Shown here one piece after another: positions 16,213-24,803 of a stretch of DNA of 35,481 nucleotides. Made by a program: the position numbers and the translations under genes. The stretch spans positions 1-35,481 of the forward strand of contig JAFTQB010000018.1 of the NCBI GenBank assembly GCA_017462985.1. Direction: 5' to 3'. This DNA comes from Clostridia bacterium. Its GTDB lineage: Bacteria; Bacillota; Clostridia; Christensenellales; Borkfalkiaceae. A model generated the notes under the pieces. It saw nothing but the letters and a program-made list of their open reading frames with translations, was not told the DNA's origin and made no database searches. Positions within the stretch are counted from its first letter, which is position 1, and each line of letters starts with the position of its first letter.

Positions 16213-16701
16213 TCAGCTTTCCGCATAAACGGGCATAATAATGACGTTTCCTGCCACAATACCCGTTTCGTTTTTCAGCATATTGTAGATGGAAAGCGCC
16301 GTATCGTAGTTCAGTTCTGCGGAATTGATGAATACGTTCACGTTTTCCGATTGCGTGGAAACGGAAACCACCGCGTCGGAAAATCCAAGCGAACGCACCA
16401 TATTTTCGATTACGAGTTCTTGTTCCATCGCTTCTACGATCTCCATTTTCATCTGCGTTGCTTCTTCGTATTTTTCCTCGCCTTCCTCATAGAGCGCGAT
16501 CACGCTGTCGAGCTGTACGAGTTCTTCGCTTCTCGTCGCCGTGCGCTCCGCGCGATAGGTGGTGAAATAGTTGGAAGCCGTAACTTCTCCATTCGCCGCC
16601 GCTTCACCGTCGGTGGTTGCCAAAACGAAATTGCAAACCGCCGTGATCGCCAGCACCCCTACGAGCGCCGCCATACCGATAATCTTCTTTTTGTTAGCCA
16701 T
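16213..16701 (-). CDS. spoIIIAH: Stage III sporulation protein AH
   Basis: Mother-cell membrane protein that pairs with forespore SpoIIQ across the intermembrane space and forms a ring of the SpoIIIA-SpoIIQ channel. It has one N-terminal transmembrane helix (about residues 7-28), a Glu-rich helical segment (about 60-95), and a YscJ/FliF-like ring-building domain to the end (162 residues; B. subtilis has 218). It is the last gene of the spoIIIA operon, 19 bases after spoIIIAG. No clear terminator follows. The 119 bases to yqhY hold that gene's promoter and leader. Confidence 0.93.
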   Translation of the reverse strand: MANKKKIIGMAALVGVLAITAVCNFVLATTDGEAAANGEVTASNYFTTYRAERTATRSEELVQLDSVIALYEEGEEKYEEATQMKMEIVEAMEQELVIENMVRSLGFSDAVVSVSTQSENVNVFINSAELNYDTALSIYNMLKNETGIVAGNVIIMPVYAES

Positions 16702-16720
16702 AATTTTATCTCCTTTTCAC

Positions 16721-17080
16721 TTATTTTTTCAAATAGATCTTCACTTGCTTTTGTTCAATACCAAGCGCCGTTGCCGCCGCTTCTCTAACGTCGATTAATA
16801 CGGAAATATCGTTTGCGCCCTCACATACGATCACTACGCCCCGTTCGCCCGTTTCCGCCGCAGAAATCATCACGTCGGCTTTGCCTACGCCGTCGATATT
16901 TTCTAAAATAGTGATGAGTCTGGATTCCTCATCTGAACGCACTTGCGCAACTTCTTCCGCCGTCGGATTTAAAAACACCTGCCACGCCGCAATTCCAAGC
17001 AATACGGCAAGTCCGCCGACGAGCAATATCTCTTTCCATTTGATTTTTCCTTTTTGTTTTTTCCACCATTCACGAAACAC
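16721..17080 (-). CDS. spoIIIAG: Stage III sporulation protein AG
   Basis: Single-pass membrane protein (helix about residues 16-37) with a C-terminal ring-building domain (about 50-119) like that of B. subtilis SpoIIIAG, which forms a large ring in the engulfment channel. At 119 residues it is about half the Bacillus length and lacks most of the extra beta-rich insertion. Family wording includes ESRLITILENIDGVGKADVMIS and a C-terminal IEQKQVKIYL. It overlaps spoIIIAF by 11 bases. The assignment is strong from order and motif. Confidence 0.92.
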   Translation of the reverse strand: MFREWWKKQKGKIKWKEILLVGGLAVLLGIAAWQVFLNPTAEEVAQVRSDEESRLITILENIDGVGKADVMISAAETGERGVVIVCEGANDISVLIDVREAAATALGIEQKQVKIYLKK

Positions 17081-17552
17081 GGCAGACCTCCGTCGGGCAT
17101 TGATAGCTTGTCATAATATAATGTTCCAGTTGAGTTTCCAAACTATCCGCTACGCTTTCCTCAATATAGACAAATATTTTATCGATTTTAATTTGTTCTA
17201 CGCTATATACGCCTCTTTCTTCCTCGCTATACGACCATTGAATGGAAACATCCGAGGATAGCGCGAACTGCTCCATAAGATCGTTTTCAAGCGAGTTTTC
17301 GGCGTTTTCGATACGTATTTCACTGCAATAGCGTATGTAGTCATCATCCGTTTGTATGACTGTTTTTTCAAAAAAGTTTCCAAAAAGCTCTCCGCCCGCA
17401 AAAAAATATAAAATTGGCGAGAGGATTGCCACGAGGCATGCGAGGCGGGAAATCGATTTGATCAGTTCAGAGGTCTTTCCTTGCGGCAATACTGCCGTTA
17501 AGAGCGCGGAAAACAACACGATACCGATAATAGAAAGCAAATATCCGCTCAA
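17070..17552 (-). CDS. spoIIIAF: Stage III sporulation protein AF
   Basis: Membrane protein with two N-terminal hydrophobic helices (about residues 2-24 and 36-53) and a C-terminal periplasmic ring-like domain, 160 residues. A TTG start at 17552 is inferred: GGAGG lies 7 bases upstream and the TTG overlaps the spoIIIAE stop as TTGA, the same coupling seen at other junctions of this operon. An in-frame ATG at 17633 would place 27 extra residues inside spoIIIAE and is unlikely. Its identity rests on operon position and the two-helix plus soluble-domain layout. Confidence 0.88.
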   Translation of the reverse strand: MSGYLLSIIGIVLFSALLTAVLPQGKTSELIKSISRLACLVAILSPILYFFAGGELFGNFFEKTVIQTDDDYIRYCSEIRIENAENSLENDLMEQFALSSDVSIQWSYSEEERGVYSVEQIKIDKIFVYIEESVADSLETQLEHYIMTSYQCPTEVCRVS

Positions 17553-18727
17553 AAGAACGCCTCCGAAGAACAAACGATCAAAAGTATGACGACAAAATAT
17601 AAAAATGCCGTAAACAGCAATCCTGCCGTACAATAATTGAGATTATCAGCCGTTTCGCCCAAGAAATCGGAAATACGGCTATCACCGAACGGTTGCGTTA
17701 CCGCCGCCGTCAATCGCAATAGGATATTCACGGCGATCAAAAGCAACAACGGTTCGAAAAGCACGGAAACGAGTAAAAACAAACTCATATTCCCTAAGGA
17801 ATTTTTAATGAGCATACTTCCCGCAATCGCCAAATCGAACCCGCCCGATAAGAATCCGCCGACGATCGGAACGCCTGTGCCGATCGCATATTTCGCCGCC
17901 CGCCGAGCAATCCCGTCGTAGGTTGCGGAAGTGATTCCCTGTATCGTAAAAAACAGCCCGAATACGGAAACCCCTACTCCCATGATCCATTTATTGATGC
18001 TTTTAAAAAAGGCGGTGAATTTCCCCAATTTCATCTCGCCGAACAGATGCCCCGCAATGGAAAAGCAAACGATCGTGAGCGTGATGGGAAATACAATCTC
18101 GCTAATCAATCCCACCAAAGTATTGCATAAAAACGCCACGGTCGGCTGATAGATCGCCACCGATACCGTACCGCCGCTCGCCGCCATCAGCGTGAGCATA
18201 ATCGGAAAGACGATCTGCATTTGTTCCTGCATAGAAAAAATACAGCTTTGCGACGATAGAAAACAGTCGGTGAGGATACTCAAAATGGGAATAAGCGTAC
18301 TAATATACGCAATCATAAAGATCATTTGCCCGGACGAACCGCTCAAATACTGGCTTTTAAGAGAAGACAAAATACCGCATAGCAACGTGATCGCCGCAAT
18401 ACAGGCAAAAGCAGGAAAAAGCTTTTGTATTCCGTCCAATAGAACCTCGCCCATATCGGCAAAAAAGCTTTCGTAATTAAACGGCTCGCCTTGGATATAA
18501 TCATACAAACGCTGTACGATATTCGTATCCGTACCGCCCTCTAACGATTGCAGGTATTCTTCCAATGCTTTCAAATCAAGTTCGTTGAGTTGCTGCAAAA
18601 TACTTTCGTTGAGTTCTTTGGAATAATCCTCTTCTGCTCTTGCGATTTTATGATCGCTCATCAAGGTACAAAGCAAACAAAAACATAGCAAAAGCGCGGA
18701 AAAAACTAATTTAAGTTTCCTTTTCAT
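17549..18727 (-). CDS. spoIIIAE: Stage III sporulation protein AE
   Basis: Large polytopic membrane protein (392 residues) of the SpoIIIA channel, likely part of the transport core. It has an N-terminal signal-like helix, a soluble helical segment (about 30-90), then seven to eight transmembrane helices with conserved glycine-rich stretches such as FGLFFTIQGITSATYDGIARRAAKYAIG and VPIVGGFLSGGFDLAI. Its ATG overlaps the spoIIIAD stop by 4 bases (ATGA). Family assignment is secure from both sequence and place. Confidence 0.95.
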   Translation of the reverse strand: MKRKLKLVFSALLLCFCLLCTLMSDHKIARAEEDYSKELNESILQQLNELDLKALEEYLQSLEGGTDTNIVQRLYDYIQGEPFNYESFFADMGEVLLDGIQKLFPAFACIAAITLLCGILSSLKSQYLSGSSGQMIFMIAYISTLIPILSILTDCFLSSQSCIFSMQEQMQIVFPIMLTLMAASGGTVSVAIYQPTVAFLCNTLVGLISEIVFPITLTIVCFSIAGHLFGEMKLGKFTAFFKSINKWIMGVGVSVFGLFFTIQGITSATYDGIARRAAKYAIGTGVPIVGGFLSGGFDLAIAGSMLIKNSLGNMSLFLLVSVLFEPLLLLIAVNILLRLTAAVTQPFGDSRISDFLGETADNLNYCTAGLLFTAFLYFVVILLIVCSSEAFF

Positions 18728-19119
18728 ATCAGCGAAATAAACTGTTGAAACAGCGTCAGTAAGCTTTCTACAATCGGCAAAGAAAGCAGCAACACGGTAA
18801 GCTTACCGCCGAGCACCACCTTGTCCGCAACGGAATTGGAACCGAAGTCGTTCAATACGCCTGCGCTGAATTCAGTGAGATACCCTACGCCGACGATTTT
18901 GAGCAAAATTCGTATCAGTCCGTTATCGACGCCCGTGATTTCAGTGATTGAGGTGAGCACGCCCAACGAACCTTTGAGCATATCCACCAAAAACAGCAAT
19001 ATGACGATGATCCCCGCAACGGTAACGGCAAAGGATAACTCAGGTTTGGTATTTTTTAAAACGATCGTCGTTACGGCGGTCAAAAACGCCGCTCCAATAA
19101 TTTTGATAATATCAATCAT
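18724..19119 (-). CDS. spoIIIAD: Stage III sporulation protein AD
   Basis: Small polytopic membrane protein (131 residues, about four helices) of the SpoIIIAC/AD family, which resembles type III secretion and flagellar export membrane components. Typical features are the TVTTIVLKNTKPELSFAV-like turn and the central GVLNDFGSNSVADKV segment before the last helix. It is coupled by ATGA overlaps at both ends, to spoIIIAC upstream and spoIIIAE downstream. Confidence 0.94.
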   Translation of the reverse strand: MIDIIKIIGAAFLTAVTTIVLKNTKPELSFAVTVAGIIVILLFLVDMLKGSLGVLTSITEITGVDNGLIRILLKIVGVGYLTEFSAGVLNDFGSNSVADKVVLGGKLTVLLLSLPIVESLLTLFQQFISLI

Positions 19120-19310
19120 AGCTGAAAAATATCCCCGATATTTTTGAACAGATCGCCCACCATCCCAACCACCACGCCGAGTACGATGACTAGCCCGACG
19201 ATGCTGACGAGGGTGGCGATATCCTCGCGATCGGATTTTTTTAAGATTTGGCAGATCACCGTAATGATAATTCCAATTGCCGCCATTTTGAATAAAACCG
19301 AAATATCCAT
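19116..19310 (-). CDS. spoIIIAC: Stage III sporulation protein AC
   Basis: Two-helix membrane protein (64 residues) of the SpoIIIAC/AD family. The first helix is about residues 5-23 and the second about 33-55, joined by a short charged loop (KKSDREDIAT). ATG at 19310 is preferred, with GGTG four bases upstream; a GTG two codons earlier (19316) is also possible. The stop overlaps the spoIIIAD start. It is one of the smallest genes in the window but is well supported by family pattern and operon place. Confidence 0.93.
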   Translation of the reverse strand: MDISVLFKMAAIGIIITVICQILKKSDREDIATLVSIVGLVIVLGVVVGMVGDLFKNIGDIFQL

Positions 19311-19319
19311 ACGCACCGT

Positions 19320-19817
19320 TTATACGAGAATGATCAATACGGCAAGCCCCGCTAAAAAACCGAGCTTAGTATAAAGATCACCGTATTTTTTACTCTCCTC
19401 TTCGCTTTTCGTTTTATATTCGGCCAAAACGCCCGCCGACGATGAAAAATACGCCTTTTGCGAAGCGCTGTCCCCGCGCCCGATAGTCAAAAAATAATCC
19501 CCTACGAACGCCCGTTCTTCTTCCGATAAAAAGCCGTAGCTTGACAGATCGAGCGCGGCGGCGTTTTTAAAGACGTCGCCCTGTTTTTGTAATTTAAAAA
19601 ATCCTTCGAGCAATTCCTGAAATTCACCGCGATAGGAAAACCTTGCGCAAAATTCTTCCAACGGACGGCGATAATAAGATATTTCCGTCAAAAAACGCTG
19701 ATTAAATTCTTGCATTTGCGTAAAGAACTGTTTGCGCGTTCGGTATTTTTTTGAAAGCAACCTGCCGCAAAAGGTCGTGAAGATCACGATCGCCACACCC
19801 GTCAAAAACTTTAGCAT
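19320..19817 (-). CDS. spoIIIAB: Stage III sporulation protein AB
   Basis: Membrane-anchored protein of 165 residues with hydrophobic helices at both ends (about residues 3-20 and 148-165) and a soluble helical middle. The layout resembles type II secretion GspF-like proteins, as noted for the family. FNQRFLTEISYYRRPLEEF matches the usual helix after the first membrane segment. It overlaps the end of spoIIIAA by 7 bases. In the channel it is thought to work with the SpoIIIAA ATPase. Confidence 0.92.
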   Translation of the reverse strand: MLKFLTGVAIVIFTTFCGRLLSKKYRTRKQFFTQMQEFNQRFLTEISYYRRPLEEFCARFSYRGEFQELLEGFFKLQKQGDVFKNAAALDLSSYGFLSEEERAFVGDYFLTIGRGDSASQKAYFSSSAGVLAEYKTKSEEESKKYGDLYTKLGFLAGLAVLIILV

Positions 19818-20701
19818 CTTATCATTTCCTCTCCCCGTTTATCGTAAATCCCCTTGATCTTCCCGATCGTTTCTCCGTCTAAAACAGCAATTCGGTCGAA
19901 AACGCCCTTAAAACCTTCGCTGAGTTCTTCAATCGTACCGATATGTACGGAAGCGACTACCTTCACGCCGCTCCCGATCGCCCGTTTGACGGCGGGCAAG
20001 TCCGCTTCCGTCAGCTCGTCGGTAACGATTACGTCGGGACGCATAGCACGAATCCCGATTTCAAGTGCCGTTCTTTTATCGGCAAAGGAAAAAATATCGC
20101 TGCTCGCACCCGTATTTCCAACGGCTATTTCCCCCCGCTCATCACATATGAGTATATTTTTCGCTGTCTTTTCGCTGATCAACCTACTCAAATCGCGTAA
20201 AAGCGTGGTTTTTCCCTGGCCAGGAGGCGAACCGATCAACAGATGTTGTAAGCCGTCTTGAAAACAACTTTCGTATAACCGTTCGGCACAACCGAGTATT
20301 TCGTGCGGTATACGAATACACAGGGAAGTAAAATCGCGAACGGTGAGCGGTTGTCCCTTTTCAAAGACGTACCGCCCCGCAAGCCCGATCCTTGCGCCTC
20401 CGTCCGCCGTTAAAAACCCTTGTCGCAACTGTTCTTCTACCGAATACACCGAATATTTTCCTGCGGCAAATACCGTTTCCGCAATTTGATCTTCCCGCGC
20501 CAAGATCGCGTTTTTCGCGCTTTCCGAAACGCCGAAGTCTGTCAGATAGAGGTATTTCCCGCAATAGTTTACCGTTGTGGGCTGCCCTGCCCGTATGCGT
20601 ATTTCGTAAACGTTGTTTAGATTTACTTGCTTGAGGGCGTTTTTCAATTCTTCGGGTAGAAAATCCAGCATTTGTTCTATTATATGTTTTAGCTTGTCCA
20701 A
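19811..20701 (-). CDS. spoIIIAA: Stage III sporulation protein AA, secretion-type ATPase
   Basis: Cytoplasmic ATPase of the mother-cell SpoIIIA complex, related to type II/IV secretion ATPases. Walker A is GSPPGQGKTT (157-166) and Walker B is ILICDERGE (Asp187, Glu188). Further conserved parts are the EIRIRAGQP segment near the N-terminus and RPDVIVTDEL. The frame opens with TTG at 20701 (296 residues), which has no ribosome binding site. An in-frame ATG at 20671 (286 residues) lies 7 bases after a TATAAT and fits the family N-terminus equally well, so the start is uncertain. It heads the eight-gene operon. Confidence 0.94.
   Translation of the reverse strand: MDKLKHIIEQMLDFLPEELKNALKQVNLNNVYEIRIRAGQPTTVNYCGKYLYLTDFGVSESAKNAILAREDQIAETVFAAGKYSVYSVEEQLRQGFLTADGGARIGLAGRYVFEKGQPLTVRDFTSLCIRIPHEILGCAERLYESCFQDGLQHLLIGSPPGQGKTTLLRDLSRLISEKTAKNILICDERGEIAVGNTGASSDIFSFADKRTALEIGIRAMRPDVIVTDELTEADLPAVKRAIGSGVKVVASVHIGTIEELSEGFKGVFDRIAVLDGETIGKIKGIYDKRGEEMIRC
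20679..20686 (-). promoter_or_regulatory. Candidate -10 element of the spoIIIA operon
   Basis: Minus strand CATATAAT (20686-20679) resembles the SigE -10 (CATACAAT-like) and also a SigA -10. A weak -35-like CTATTT lies about 13 bases further upstream. It is downstream of the htpG terminator, as a promoter for spoIIIA must be. The start would fall at about 20671, at the internal ATG. Confidence 0.35.
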
Positions 20702-20710
20702 ATAGAACGC

Positions 20711-20747
20711 CGTAAAGAAAAAAGACGCGGAAAATTTCCGCGTCTTT
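20711..20747 (-). terminator. Intrinsic terminator after htpG
   Basis: A 13-bp perfect stem (AAAGACGCGGAAA at 20721-20733 with its complement 20735-20747) is followed on the minus strand by a T-rich run (20723-20714). It begins 17 bases after the htpG stop. Confidence 0.88.
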
Positions 20748-20764
20748 TTGATTTAGGGGGTAAA

Positions 20765-22582
20765 TTATTTCGTATAATCGTACAACAGTTCCGCAGATTT
20801 TTCTACGAAATCGGAAAGCTCCTCAGGGGAAAGCTTTTTATACGAAAGCATAGCAAGATAATAAATTTGATTAACGATCAACGCCTGTTTTTCTTCGGGC
20901 TGCGTCAAAATGCCCGATACGACGGGGTTGGTCAAGTTGAGAACGAGCGTTGCGCTCTGCATCGAATCAAAGCCGTCCATGCCGTACATACTCTGCATTT
21001 CCGACATTCTGCGCATAAACTCCTCAACGTTGATCACGGCAGGAATTTTTCCGCTCTTTAAGCGTTCCGCTTTGACTGCGATGGATTGATTAACGAGCTT
21101 CTTTTTAAACAGTTCGATCAATTCTTTTTGTTCTTCCTCGCTCGTTTCCGCGCCCTTTAACGCACCGTCTACGTCGGCGTCGATACGCACGAAGCGCCAT
21201 TTTTTCGGCTGTTTGTATTCGATGAACTGCAAGAAATGGCTGTCGATCATCGTATTGCAAAGCATTGCGTCCAAGCCCGCGTCTTTAAACATAGCGATAT
21301 ATTGCGCCTGTTGCGCTTCGTCCGATACGTAGTAGACGGGTTTCACGCTTTCCTCTCCGCTTGCTTCTTCGCCCGCATAGGCGTTTAAAGGCTTATAATT
21401 GCCCGCTAAATCCTTGAAAATAATGATCTCTTGGACTTTATCAAAGAAATCTTCTTCGCGAATACAACCGAATTTTACAAAGGTAGAAATATCCGACCAA
21501 CATTCTTCATAGCGCGTGCGTTCGGTATTGAAAAGCTCTGTAAGGCGATCCGCTACTTTCTTGGTAATGTGCTTGGCGATCTTTTGCACTTGGCGGTCGT
21601 TTTGCAAGAAGCTGCGCGAAACGTTTAAAGGAATATCGGGGCAATCGATCACGCCGTTCAAAAGCATTAAAAATTCAGGGATTACTTCTTTGATATTATC
21701 GGCAATAAAGACTTGATTGCAATAGAGCTTTACCTGCCCTTTTTCGAGTTGTACCAAATCCTTTTTAACTTGCGGGAAATACAAAATTCCCTTTAAGCGG
21801 AAAGGATACTCCATATTCAGGTGAATCCAAAAAAGAGGTTCTTTAAAATCGTTAAAGGTATCGCGATAGAACGCTTTATATTCCTCGTCCGTGCAATCCT
21901 TGGGCGCTTTCAAATAAAGAGGCGCAATGTTATTGACGGGCTTATCCTTTTCGTTATCCCCCGTGGGATTGAGATAAATTTCAACGGGCATAAAAGAACA
22001 GTACTTTTTCAAAAGCGAAGCGATGGCGTCTTTTTTCAAAAATTCTTCTTCGCCCTCGGCAATGTGCATTACGATCTTCGTGCCCCGTTCCGTTTTCTCC
22101 GTTTCGGAAATCGTATAGGTGGACTCACCGTTCGATTTCCAACAAACCGCAGGTTCGTCGCGGTAGCTTTTCGTATAAATCTCCACCATATCGGAAACCA
22201 TGTACGCCGAATAAAATCCCAAACCGAAATGCCCGATAATGCCGTCGCCCGAAGCGTTTTCGTATTTTTGCAGGAAATCTTCCGCCCCCGAAAAAGCAAC
22301 GTGCGTGATGTATTTTTCCACTTCCTCCGCAGTCATACCGATCCCGTTGTCTTCCACGGTAAGCGTTTTTGCCGTTTCGTCTACGGTAACGGTGATCTTA
22401 TAATTTTCACTTTCCGTAGCCACTTCGCCCATTTCTACCAATTTTTTAAACTTGGTGATTGCATCCACACCGTTCGCAACGATTTCACGCAGGAAAATAT
22501 CCTTGTCCGAATACAACCATTTTTTGATAATGGGCATCATGTTTTCGCTGGAAATTTTAATTTTACCTCTTTTTGTAGCCAT
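20765..22582 (-). CDS. htpG: Chaperone protein HtpG (Hsp90)
   Basis: Bacterial Hsp90, an ATP-driven dimeric chaperone of the cytoplasm. The GHKL ATPase domain shows FLREIVANGVDAITK with the catalytic Glu, DNGIGM, and the lid motif GHFGLGFYSAYMV. The middle domain has PLFWIHLNMEYPFRLKGILYFP, and the C-terminal dimerisation domain ends about residue 605. The usual REL-SNASDA wording is replaced by REIVANGVDA, so it is a somewhat divergent member. AAGGAG lies 11 bases before the ATG. It stands alone between two terminators. Confidence 0.95.
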   Translation of the reverse strand: MATKRGKIKISSENMMPIIKKWLYSDKDIFLREIVANGVDAITKFKKLVEMGEVATESENYKITVTVDETAKTLTVEDNGIGMTAEEVEKYITHVAFSGAEDFLQKYENASGDGIIGHFGLGFYSAYMVSDMVEIYTKSYRDEPAVCWKSNGESTYTISETEKTERGTKIVMHIAEGEEEFLKKDAIASLLKKYCSFMPVEIYLNPTGDNEKDKPVNNIAPLYLKAPKDCTDEEYKAFYRDTFNDFKEPLFWIHLNMEYPFRLKGILYFPQVKKDLVQLEKGQVKLYCNQVFIADNIKEVIPEFLMLLNGVIDCPDIPLNVSRSFLQNDRQVQKIAKHITKKVADRLTELFNTERTRYEECWSDISTFVKFGCIREEDFFDKVQEIIIFKDLAGNYKPLNAYAGEEASGEESVKPVYYVSDEAQQAQYIAMFKDAGLDAMLCNTMIDSHFLQFIEYKQPKKWRFVRIDADVDGALKGAETSEEEQKELIELFKKKLVNQSIAVKAERLKSGKIPAVINVEEFMRRMSEMQSMYGMDGFDSMQSATLVLNLTNPVVSGILTQPEEKQALIVNQIYYLAMLSYKKLSPEELSDFVEKSAELLYDYTK

Positions 22583-22622
22583 TTTGATTTTTGCTCCTTT
22601 TCGTAAATTTTAAATTTTACAA

Positions 22623-22628
22623 ATTATA
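22623..22628 (-). promoter_or_regulatory. Candidate -10 of htpG inside an inverted repeat
   Basis: Minus strand TATAAT (22628-22623) lies in the 130-base gap before htpG. No good -35 is seen at 16-18 bases. It sits between CTTTTCGT and ACGAAAAG arms (minus strand), the second of which touches the htpG Shine-Dalgarno sequence. No CIRCE element was recognised. Confidence 0.4.
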
Positions 22629-22635
22629 TATAAAC

Positions 22636-22672
22636 GAAAAGAACCGCCTTTAATCTCTTAAAAGCAGTTCTT
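22636..22672 (-). terminator. Intrinsic terminator after ispH-S1
   Basis: On the minus strand AAGAACTGCTTTTAA (22672-22658), loop GAGA, and TTAAAGGCGGTTCTT (22653-22639) form a 15-bp stem with two T-G wobbles. It is followed by only a short T run, 40 bases after the stop. Confidence 0.7.
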
Positions 22673-22712
22673 TTTTAATCTTTTCACTTAAAAAGTTTTT
22701 CGCCTAAAACAA

Positions 22713-24800
22713 TCAGGAGTTCTTGCTGAGCAGGTCGGCAATGGATGCGCCGCCTACGCCGCCTTCGTGCCATTCGGTTACTTCATCAACAGGCTTCTGC
22801 ACTTTGGTCTTTCTTACCTTTTCTCTCGTTTCCCCTTCAGCGCCTTCCGCCTTGGGAGCTTTCGCTCTTCTTTCAACGTTTTCGGGCTTGGGTTCCAAAG
22901 CTTTGATCGAAAGGGTCATTTTCTTTTCAGCGCAGTCAAGCTTCAAGATCTTCGCGTCGATTTCATCGCCGATCGTCAACGCCGTCGTAGGATTTTCGAG
23001 GAATTCGTGAGAAATTTGAGATACGTGAACAAGACCGTCGATTCCTTTTTCCACTTCCACGAACGCACCGAAAGGTACGATTCTGACAACCTTACCGTGA
23101 ATAACGTCGCCTTCCGCATATTTTTCAGCGGCAAGATCCCAAGGCTGAGGTTGAAGTTGTTTATAACCAATGGAAACTTTCTTCGCTTCAGCGTCGATTT
23201 TCAACACTTTGAACTGATACTTTTTGCCGATTTCCAAAACGTCCGTTACGGATTTAACGCCCGTCCAAGACAAATCGGAAATGTGCGCAAGGCAATCGAA
23301 ACCGTTTACGGATACGAAAGCGCCGAAAGCGGTTACTCTTTCCACTTTCCCTTCTACAACGTCGTCAACGTTGATGGATGCAAAGAATTCAGCTTCCTTA
23401 GCAGCTTTGGCAGCTTCCTTTGCAGCGCGTTCTTCTTCGATGATCGCTCTTTGAGACGCAATGATTTCCTTTCTTCTTTCCGTCTTGATCTCAATGAGTC
23501 TTAAACGCAATTTCTTGCCTACGTACTTTTCGAGTTCTTTTACGTAGCCCGAACGAATTTCACGTGCGGGAACGAATACCGTATAAGAACCGAGTTCGCC
23601 GGTCAAACCGCCCTTGTTGAAGCCGGTGCATTCGATCGTAAATTCTTTGCCGTCTTTAATTTCGGCGAGCATCGCTTCTTCTTCTTTCAGCTTCTTGATC
23701 GATTTCTGAGAGAGCTTAACGGGGTTGACAGCCATGACCATAAGTTCGATCTCTTCGCCGATCTTATCCGCATAGTCGTCCTTGTTGTAAACTTCGCAAT
23801 CCACTTCTTCTTTGTCAAGAATGATTTCTTTCTTGGCAAGGGGAAGCAACACTGCGATACCCGAATCGTCCGCAGACGAAATCGTAGCCGTTACAAGCTG
23901 ACCCTTTTTAAATCTGGGCTGATTGTCCATGTTCGCAACGACTTCATCCATCATTGCTTTTGCTTCTGTTTCCATTTCTTCCATTTTTGATAGAACCTCC
24001 TGAGTTTGCCAGTTAGGGGTGCTTGCACCGCTAACCATACCTACCTTTTTAAATCTTTTGATTGTTTTATAATCGAGATCGGCAGCCTGCTCTACACGAA
24101 ATACGTGATCGCATTGCGCCCTACAAATGTCATACAGCTTGTTTGTGTTGCTGCTGTTCAAACCGCCGATGACAATCATAGCTTCGCATTGTGCCGCGAG
24201 TTCGCTTGCTTCATTTTGCCGTCCTATAGTAGTATAGCAAATTGTTTTGAAAACTTCAACTGTTTTTTCATCATTATTATCAAGATTTTTGATAATTTTT
24301 TCAAATTTTTCGTTAGAAAAGGTTGTTTGGGATACGATACAGCAATTTTTTCCCCTCAAAACGGAAAAATCTTCGTCCTCGGAAGTAAACACGAATACTT
24401 CCCCCTCGCACCAACCTTTCAAGCCGATCACTTCGGGATGCGTCTTTTCTCCGATGATGACGATGGTAAAACCCGCTTTGCTTTTTTCGTCGACGATCTT
24501 TTGCGTACGGCGAACAAATTCACAGGTACAATCCACCACTTTGATCTTTCTATCAAGGCAAGCTTCGTAAACCGCTTTTTGCACGCCGTGCGAACGAATG
24601 ATGAGCGTTGCCCCGAAGGGAACCTCGTTCAAGTTATCCACCGTCTTGATGCCGCGCTCGGTGATTTTTTGTACGACTTCGGGATTATGAATGATCTCTC
24701 CGTAAATATATACGTTTTCGGGCGGGATCGTCATTGCCGTATCCACCGCGTTTTTCACCCCGCGACAAAAACCTCCGCTCTTTGCGATCAAAAGTTGCAT
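22713..24800 (-). CDS. ispH: IspH (HMBPP reductase) fused to ribosomal protein S1-type domains
   Basis: Bifunctional protein of 695 residues. Residues 1 to about 283 are IspH/LytB, the 4Fe-4S enzyme that makes IPP and DMAPP at the end of the MEP pathway. Its cluster cysteines are Cys12 (GGFCRGV), Cys93 (DCTCEF) and Cys188 (ICYTTIGRQ), and VSGASTP is also present. After a linker come four S1/OB RNA-binding repeats at about 297-370, 383-450, 474-542 and 560-630. The last two have the clear GKVxRVxxFGAFVxV wording. A charged Lys/Arg/Glu tail ends the protein. This fusion is known in Clostridia, where it stands in for rpsA. It starts 3 bases after plsC. Confidence 0.95.
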   Translation of the reverse strand: MQLLIAKSGGFCRGVKNAVDTAMTIPPENVYIYGEIIHNPEVVQKITERGIKTVDNLNEVPFGATLIIRSHGVQKAVYEACLDRKIKVVDCTCEFVRRTQKIVDEKSKAGFTIVIIGEKTHPEVIGLKGWCEGEVFVFTSEDEDFSVLRGKNCCIVSQTTFSNEKFEKIIKNLDNNDEKTVEVFKTICYTTIGRQNEASELAAQCEAMIVIGGLNSSNTNKLYDICRAQCDHVFRVEQAADLDYKTIKRFKKVGMVSGASTPNWQTQEVLSKMEEMETEAKAMMDEVVANMDNQPRFKKGQLVTATISSADDSGIAVLLPLAKKEIILDKEEVDCEVYNKDDYADKIGEEIELMVMAVNPVKLSQKSIKKLKEEEAMLAEIKDGKEFTIECTGFNKGGLTGELGSYTVFVPAREIRSGYVKELEKYVGKKLRLRLIEIKTERRKEIIASQRAIIEEERAAKEAAKAAKEAEFFASINVDDVVEGKVERVTAFGAFVSVNGFDCLAHISDLSWTGVKSVTDVLEIGKKYQFKVLKIDAEAKKVSIGYKQLQPQPWDLAAEKYAEGDVIHGKVVRIVPFGAFVEVEKGIDGLVHVSQISHEFLENPTTALTIGDEIDAKILKLDCAEKKMTLSIKALEPKPENVERRAKAPKAEGAEGETREKVRKTKVQKPVDEVTEWHEGGVGGASIADLLSKNS

Positions 24801-24803
24801 CGA

